DNA of 12,165 nucleotides, taken from Rhodobiaceae bacterium (GTDB taxonomy: Bacteria; Pseudomonadota; Alphaproteobacteria; RS24). This document shows positions 7,971 through 12,165 of the stretch, piece by piece; position 1 is the stretch's first letter; each line of letters begins with the position of its first letter. The DNA lies in NCBI GenBank assembly GCA_002683515.1, contig NYTN01000092.1:1-12165 (forward strand), read 5' to 3'. A program made the position numbers and the translations under genes. The notes below the pieces were generated by a model that searched no databases, was not told where the DNA came from, and was given only the letters and a program-made list of their open reading frames with translations.

Positions 7971-9587
7971 TTATTCAGCAGCAGGCGCGGATTCGCGCAC
8001 ATCATTGCCGACATAGTCCATGAATTTTTGAAAGTTTGAAACAAACATGCCAACAAGCTTTCGCGCTTGAGCATCATAGGCTTCTTTATCATCCCATGTG
8101 TTGCGCGGGTTCAGTATGGAGATGTCTATGCCTGGCACACTGACGGGGACTTCAAAACCGAAATTTTCGTCAATACGGAATTCAACATTATTCAAGCTTC
8201 CATCCAGTGCGGCGGATAATAGAGCGCGTGTCTCTTTAATAGGCATTCTGTTGCCGATACCGTAAGGCCCACCAGTCCAACCTGTGTTTACCAACCAACA
8301 ACTTGCATTATGCTCGGCGATAAGGTCGCGCAAAAGATTGCCATATTCTGACGGATGGCGCGGCATAAAAGGTGCGCCAAAACAAGTTGAGAAAGTTGCT
8401 TCGGGTTCCGTCACGCCCTTCTCGGTGCCGGCAACCTTGGCGGTATAGCCGGAAAGAAAATGATACATTGCCTGACTAGGCGTAAGGCGTGAGATAGGCG
8501 GTAAAACGGAAAACGCATCCGCTGTAAGCATGATTATACTTTTAGGGTGGCTTGTGCGCCCTGTATCCGATGCATTAGGAATAAATGATAACGGGTAAGC
8601 ACCGCGGGAATTTTCAGCCAGAGAATTATCATAAAGATCCAGCTTACGGGTATGCGGGTCCATCACAACATTTTCCAGTACAGTACCGAAACGTTGGGTG
8701 GTGGCATAAATTTCCGGCTAAGCTTCTTCAGAGAGATTAATCATTTTGGCATAACAACCGCCTTCAAAATTAAACACGCCATTCTCTGACCAGCCATGCT
8801 CATCGTCACCAACAAGTGTCCGGTTCGGGTCAGCTGAGAGTGTCGTTTTGCCAGTTCCGCTAAGACCGAAGAAAACGGCTGAGTCATTTTTATTGCCAAC
8901 ATTTACTGAACAGTGCATGGGCATGACGTTTTTCGCGGGTAGCGTGTAATTCAACATCGAAAAGACTGATTTTTTTGTTTCACCTGCATAGGATGTGCCG
9001 CCAATTAAAACAATTTTACGAGCGAAATTTACCGCAATAATCGTCTCAGTTCGTGAGCCATGACGCTCAGGGCTGGCTTTAAAGCTTGGCAGGTTAACAA
9101 TCACAAATTCTGGATTGAAGTTTTTAAGGTCTTCTGCGGGTGGCTCAATTAAAAGGTTTTGAATAAACAGGGAGTGCCATGCTAATTCGGTATAAACACG
9201 TGTTGGCAATCTATGTGTAACATCTGCACCGCCGTGCAAATCCTGAATAAAAAGCTCACGACCTTCGGTGTGAGCTTTCATATCTTCATAGAGATTATCA
9301 AATTGTTCTGCCGTGATAGATTTATTATTGTCCCACCAAATGGTGTTTTCCGTAGTCGCGTCCCGTACGATGAACTTATCTTGAGCTGAACGGCCTGTAT
9401 GTTGGCCGGTTTTTACAACAAGCGCTCCACCATCAGCAATTTCGCCTTCCCCACGCTCCAGTGACATCTGGTAAAGTGCAGCAGGGCGGTGATTCCAGTG
9501 AAGGGCTTTGAGGTGGTTGAACCCGTGAACATCGGGGCCAAATTTACTTTTGTTAAAACCTGTTTGATCCATGATGGCAATACCCAT
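7971..9587 (-). pseudogene. pckA: Phosphoenolpyruvate carboxykinase (ATP), interrupted by one in-frame amber codon
   Basis: PEPCK (ATP) converts oxaloacetate and ATP to PEP, ADP and CO2, the entry step of gluconeogenesis. The reading frame covers a normal-length enzyme (538 positions from the ATG at 9587), but codon 290 is TAG (8718-8720). Before it are Arg66 in HTGRS, Tyr200 and Lys206 in SYAGETKKS, His225 in MPMHCSVN, the P-loop GLSGTGKTT (241-249) and VGDDEHGW (Asp261/262). After it, in the same frame, come PEIYATTQRFGTVLENV, NSRGAYP (Arg328), RTSHPKSI and STCFGAPFMPRHP to a normal end. The amber peptide would lack Arg328 and the rest of the nucleotide and substrate site, so it should be inactive. 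The ATG at 9587 has AAGGG (9592-9596) just upstream; an ATG at 9572 is an alternative nearer the family's usual start. It is divergent from chvI. Either a recent loss of function or a sequence error. Confidence 0.9.
8718..8720 (-). other. pckA: In-frame TAG at a conserved Glu codon of pckA
   Basis: The frame reads NLSEEA-TAG-PEIYATTQ where the family has EAEPEIY. The expected codon is Glu, and GAG to TAG is one base change. Aligning by motif spacing, this is the position of E. coli Glu297, recalled as an ATP-contacting residue. There is no frameshift: both sides are in one frame and both are well conserved. Among the seven other complete or C-terminal gene ends here (including the natural pckA end), six use TAA, one uses TGA and none uses TAG. 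Confidence 0.9.
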
Positions 9588-9722
9588 TAAACCCTTTAAG
9601 AACAAATCGCAAAAGAAAAAAGCATATCAAAGAAACTTTTTATCTGTTTTAATTATTTATAATGGCACACTTTAAGCGTGGAGCATTTAACTCTGCAACG
9701 TAAAATTATCCAGTTTGTGAAC

Positions 9723-9761
9723 AACTAAGTTATAGCTAAACTAAAGCTAAGCAACAGCTTA
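9723..9761. repeat. Four AGCTAA-like direct repeats at exact 11-bp period upstream of chvI
   Basis: AACTAA (9723), AGCTAA (9734), AGCTAA (9745) and AGCTTA (9756) start exactly 11 bp apart; the middle two are identical and the outer two differ by one base each. OmpR-family regulators bind tandem direct repeats at about one helical turn, and a GCC-N8-GCC (11-bp) pattern has been described for ChvI in Caulobacter. The array ends 69 bp before the chvI start codon and is about 136 bp from the pckA start. Binding by ChvI (autoregulation and perhaps pckA control) is inferred. Confidence 0.55.
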
Positions 9762-9829
9762 TTTGGGGAAGGCATCGAAAGTTTACCCAAAAAATTTGTA
9801 GAAGGGATAGAAATAATAGAGGGGGTAAT

Positions 9830-10528
9830 TTGACACGTATTGCGCTTGTAGATGATGATAAAAATATTGTGGCTTCGCTTTCTTTGGCTTTGAAGGGAGA
9901 AGGTTTTGATGTGGAGTCTTTTGAGGATGGTGCTGCCGCGCTGGAAGCTTTGACTTCTCAACCTTCAGAAAGCTTTGATATCGGTATTTTTGATATAAAA
10001 ATGCCCAAAATGGATGGCCTCGAACTTCTTCGTCGATTGCGCGCCACACATGAATTGCCTGTGATTTATCTGACTTCCAAAGACGACGAAATCGATGAGC
10101 TTATTGGCCTTAAGATGGGGGCAGATGACTATATTACCAAGCCGTTTTCTCAGCGACTATTGATTGAACGCGTGCGAACTATTCTGCGTCGTACGAAAGC
10201 GAGGCAAGTCGTATCAGAAGATGAGGCTGACATTATGGAGCGCGGCGGGTTAAGGCTGGATGCGGCGCGGCATGAATGCTTATGGGAAGGTCAGCCTGTT
10301 AATTTGACGGTGACGGAGTTTTTGATACTTGAAGCCCTGGCGCAACGTCCAGGTTTCGTCAAAAGCAGGGACGCGTTGATGGATGCAGCCTATGAGGATC
10401 AGGTCTATGTTGATGATCGAACAATAGATAGTCACATAAAAAGACTTCGCCGTAAGTTTAAAAAAACAGACCAAAATTTTGATGCGATTGAGACACTTTA
10501 TGGTGTCGGGTACAGGTATAAGGCGTGA
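9830..10528 (+). CDS. chvI: Two-component response regulator, OmpR family (ChvI/BvrR-like)
   Basis: A cytoplasmic DNA-binding regulator of 232 residues. The receiver domain (1-120) has the acidic pocket Asp8-Asp10, phosphoacceptor Asp55 in FDIKMPKMDG, Thr82 in LTS and Lys104 in TKPF. The winged-helix domain (about 138-232) ends in DDRTIDSHIKRLRRKF and ETLYGVGYRYK, typical of the OmpR/PhoB class. The VIYLTSKDDEIDELIGL segment and the gene order (divergent pckA, then a ChvG-like kinase and hprK) place it with ChvI/BvrR. That system senses acid or envelope stress in Rhizobiales and controls envelope and symbiosis or virulence genes. It starts with TTG; GAGG is 7 nt upstream and no other start fits the first beta strand. 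Four 11-bp-phased repeats upstream may be its own binding site. Confidence 0.93.
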   Translation: MTRIALVDDDKNIVASLSLALKGEGFDVESFEDGAAALEALTSQPSESFDIGIFDIKMPKMDGLELLRRLRATHELPVIYLTSKDDEIDELIGLKMGADDYITKPFSQRLLIERVRTILRRTKARQVVSEDEADIMERGGLRLDAARHECLWEGQPVNLTVTEFLILEALAQRPGFVKSRDALMDAAYEDQVYVDDRTIDSHIKRLRRKFKKTDQNFDAIETLYGVGYRYKA

Positions 10529-12105
10529 AGGGGTTGAGTTTTTTAAAATCTGGCCTCTCAGCTCGTCTGGTGGTGATTAACAGCCTCGGACTGTTAGGTT
10601 TTTTTGCCGGTATTTTGTTTTTAGGTCAGACCCGAGAAAGCCTCACAGATGCCTACACGCAAAGTCTTGAGGTGCAAGCGCAGATTATTGCCGAGGCTCT
10701 GGGGGAGTCCGCCGGAGATGATACCGATACCGGTGATATTATTAATGATATTGAAATTGATGAAAACGCCATTCAAGCCGGACAAATTATGGCGCCGCGG
10801 CTGAATGCAGAACTGACTGAACAAATTCTAAGACGCATTATTGCACCCACATTAAATCGGGCTCGGGTTTATGACCGTCAGGGGCAATTGGTGATTGATA
10901 GCGATATTTTGCTTCATTCCGGTGCTGTCATTTCCCGCAATTTACCGCCACCGTCATACGCAGCGCAAAATGATCTTGCCCCTGCGAATAATTTTCAGCC
11001 AACCGATATAAATAAAGCTGGTAAGGGGGATGCTGTATTGAATGCCATTAATATGGCAATGCAGGGAGAGATGCGCGCATCGGCCCAAAGAACTCCCAAT
11101 GGTGACGATATTGTGATGGTTGCTTTGCCGGTTCAACATTATCGAGCAATTATTGGAGTTCTATTACTGACCAGCCCACCAGGAGAGATTGATAGTCTTG
11201 TTGCGGCAGAACGCACCTTTTTAGCCAAAGTTTTTCTTGTTGTGCTTGGTGGGACATTGATTTTATCATTTGCCCTCGCTAGGACTATTACCATGCCTGT
11301 TCGTCGTCTTGCGACGGATATTAAAGCATTCCAGGCGGCTGGCGGATCGTTACCTGCACCCGACACTGTGCCAGATTTATCTGATCGTCAGGATGAAATC
11401 GGCGATCTATCATTAGCTTTACGGGATATGCTGAGCCGTTTAATGAACCGGCTGGACACGATTGAAAATTTTGCAGCTGATGTTGCCCACGAACTGAAAA
11501 ACCCACTTGCGTCAATTAATAGTGCAGTCCAGTCGCTTGCCTCAACCACTGAGGACGAGGCGCGCAATCAGCTTATGGAAATTTTGCAAGCGGATATATT
11601 ACGCATGAACCGCCTGATCACAGATATATCAGAAGCCTCTCGTCTTGATGCAGAGTTAGGGAGGGCAGCCGTTGAAAATTTTGACCTTTCAGATTTGTTG
11701 AAGCAGATGGTTCCTCTGGTGAATGGTGATATTCAGCTAAAAATAAAGGCGCAGGTAATCATTAATGCGCAGAGAGACCGGATTGCTCAAGTCATTCGTA
11801 ACCTGCTGGATAATGCATTGTCTTTTTCTCCGGCGAAGGAAATTACAGTGCGTTTGGATAGTGACCGAACAGGTATTTTCATTCATGTAGATGATGCAGG
11901 GCCGGGCCTGCCTGATGGGGTAGAACATAAAATTTTTGAACGCTTTTATACAGATCGTCCAAATGAGCATGACCTTCATTCAGGGCTTGGTCTTTCAATT
12001 TCGCAACAAATCGCTAGGGCGCACGGGGGCAATGTGACTGCTCGCAACCGGATTAGTGCCTATGGTGCGCGGTTCACTTTATTTTTGCCACATCAAGGAA
12101 AATAA
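10525..12105 (+). CDS. chvG: Sensor histidine kinase (ChvG/BvrS-like)
   Basis: Inner-membrane kinase of 526 residues and the likely partner of the preceding regulator. Its GTG start overlaps the regulator's stop by 4 bp (GTGA), so translation is coupled. Membrane helix 1 is at about 14-34 and helix 2 at about 232-252, enclosing a periplasmic sensing region of about 195 residues that has an acidic stretch (DDTDTGDIINDIEIDE, 65-80). HAMP follows at about 253-310, with TMPVRRLATDI and DEIGDLSLALRDM. The catalytic core is complete: H-box AADVAHELKNPLAS with His322, N-box NLLDNALSFSP (426-436), G1 DDAGPG (456-461), F-box IFERFYTD (470-477) and G2 GLGL (487-490). It is somewhat shorter than the roughly 590-residue ChvG proteins of rhizobia, as I recall them, so ligand sensing may differ. 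Confidence 0.92.
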   Translation: MKGLSFLKSGLSARLVVINSLGLLGFFAGILFLGQTRESLTDAYTQSLEVQAQIIAEALGESAGDDTDTGDIINDIEIDENAIQAGQIMAPRLNAELTEQILRRIIAPTLNRARVYDRQGQLVIDSDILLHSGAVISRNLPPPSYAAQNDLAPANNFQPTDINKAGKGDAVLNAINMAMQGEMRASAQRTPNGDDIVMVALPVQHYRAIIGVLLLTSPPGEIDSLVAAERTFLAKVFLVVLGGTLILSFALARTITMPVRRLATDIKAFQAAGGSLPAPDTVPDLSDRQDEIGDLSLALRDMLSRLMNRLDTIENFAADVAHELKNPLASINSAVQSLASTTEDEARNQLMEILQADILRMNRLITDISEASRLDAELGRAAVENFDLSDLLKQMVPLVNGDIQLKIKAQVIINAQRDRIAQVIRNLLDNALSFSPAKEITVRLDSDRTGIFIHVDDAGPGLPDGVEHKIFERFYTDRPNEHDLHSGLGLSISQQIARAHGGNVTARNRISAYGARFTLFLPHQGK

Positions 12106-12123
12106 AACATAGATGGAGCGCTC

Positions 12124-12165
12124 ATGATAAACTTGCAAAATTTACCTTTGCTTCACGGAAATTGC
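12124..12165 (+). CDS. hprK: HPr kinase/phosphorylase, first 14 codons only
   Basis: An ATG with GGAG 5 nt upstream, 18 bp after the kinase stop, opens MINLQNLPLLHGNC and runs off the window. HG-x-C directly before the catalytic domain is typical of the short alphaproteobacterial HprK, which lacks the N-terminal domain of the Firmicutes enzyme. It phosphorylates HPr of the nitrogen/mannose-type PTS and usually follows chvG. The call rests mainly on gene order plus this short match, since the P-loop lies beyond the edge. Confidence 0.65.
   Translation, partial: MINLQNLPLLHGNC

Noticed and set aside
8666..8717. Restart of translation giving a separate C-terminal pckA protein
   Set aside because: The ATG at 8666 has no clear Shine-Dalgarno and the fragment would lack the P-loop; it is the back half of one gene.
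8718..8720. Genetic-code change with TAG read as an amino acid
   Set aside because: No other conserved gene here (polA, photolyase, kinase, receptor) has an in-frame TAG, so a single mutation or error is simpler.
9658..9663. TATAAT as a chvI promoter -10
   Set aside because: No -35 at suitable spacing and it lies about 170 bp from the start codon, upstream of the repeat array; chance in AT-rich DNA is likely.

Overview
The window looks like alphaproteobacterial chromosome of moderate GC (about 45% by eye). The strongest clue is the right-hand block: an ATP-type pckA divergent from a ChvI/ChvG-type two-component system, followed by the first codons of a short-form HPr kinase. This gene order is known from Rhizobium, Agrobacterium, Brucella and relatives. 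I cannot name an order or genus with confidence.

Layout. 1-1660 (-) is the N-terminal two thirds or so of a TonB-dependent siderophore receptor that runs off the left edge. It has a Fur-box-like promoter, and its codon use is clearly different from its neighbours. 1871-2437 (+) is a yciB/ispZ-type inner-membrane septation protein. 2452-3996 (-) is an iron-sulfur photolyase of the PhrB/CryB (DPRP) type, lying 4 bp downstream of a YadG-like ABC ATPase at 4001-4996 (-), so the two probably form an operon. 5078-7930 (+) is a full-length polA with all three catalytic domains. 7971-9587 (-) is pckA, complete from end to end except for one in-frame amber codon at the position of an ATP-contacting Glu. 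9830-10528 and 10525-12105 (+) are the response regulator and sensor kinase, overlapping by 4 bp. 12124 to the right edge is the start of hprK.

How the genes relate. The right third joins gluconeogenesis (pckA), an envelope/acid-stress two-component system and PTS-type HPr phosphorylation. The 242-bp gap between pckA and chvI carries four AGCTAA-like repeats at an exact 11-bp period, the geometry expected for tandem OmpR-family regulator binding. The left third is an iron-uptake gene that looks like a later arrival beside a housekeeping membrane gene. The middle is DNA maintenance (polA, photolyase) plus an ABC ATPase with no permease gene next to it.

The window is mostly core genome. I saw no tRNA, rRNA, CRISPR array, insertion sequence or defence island. 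The points most worth a second look are the amber-interrupted pckA, the phased repeats before chvI, and the foreign-looking receptor with its regulatory region. No gap exceeds 300 bp.
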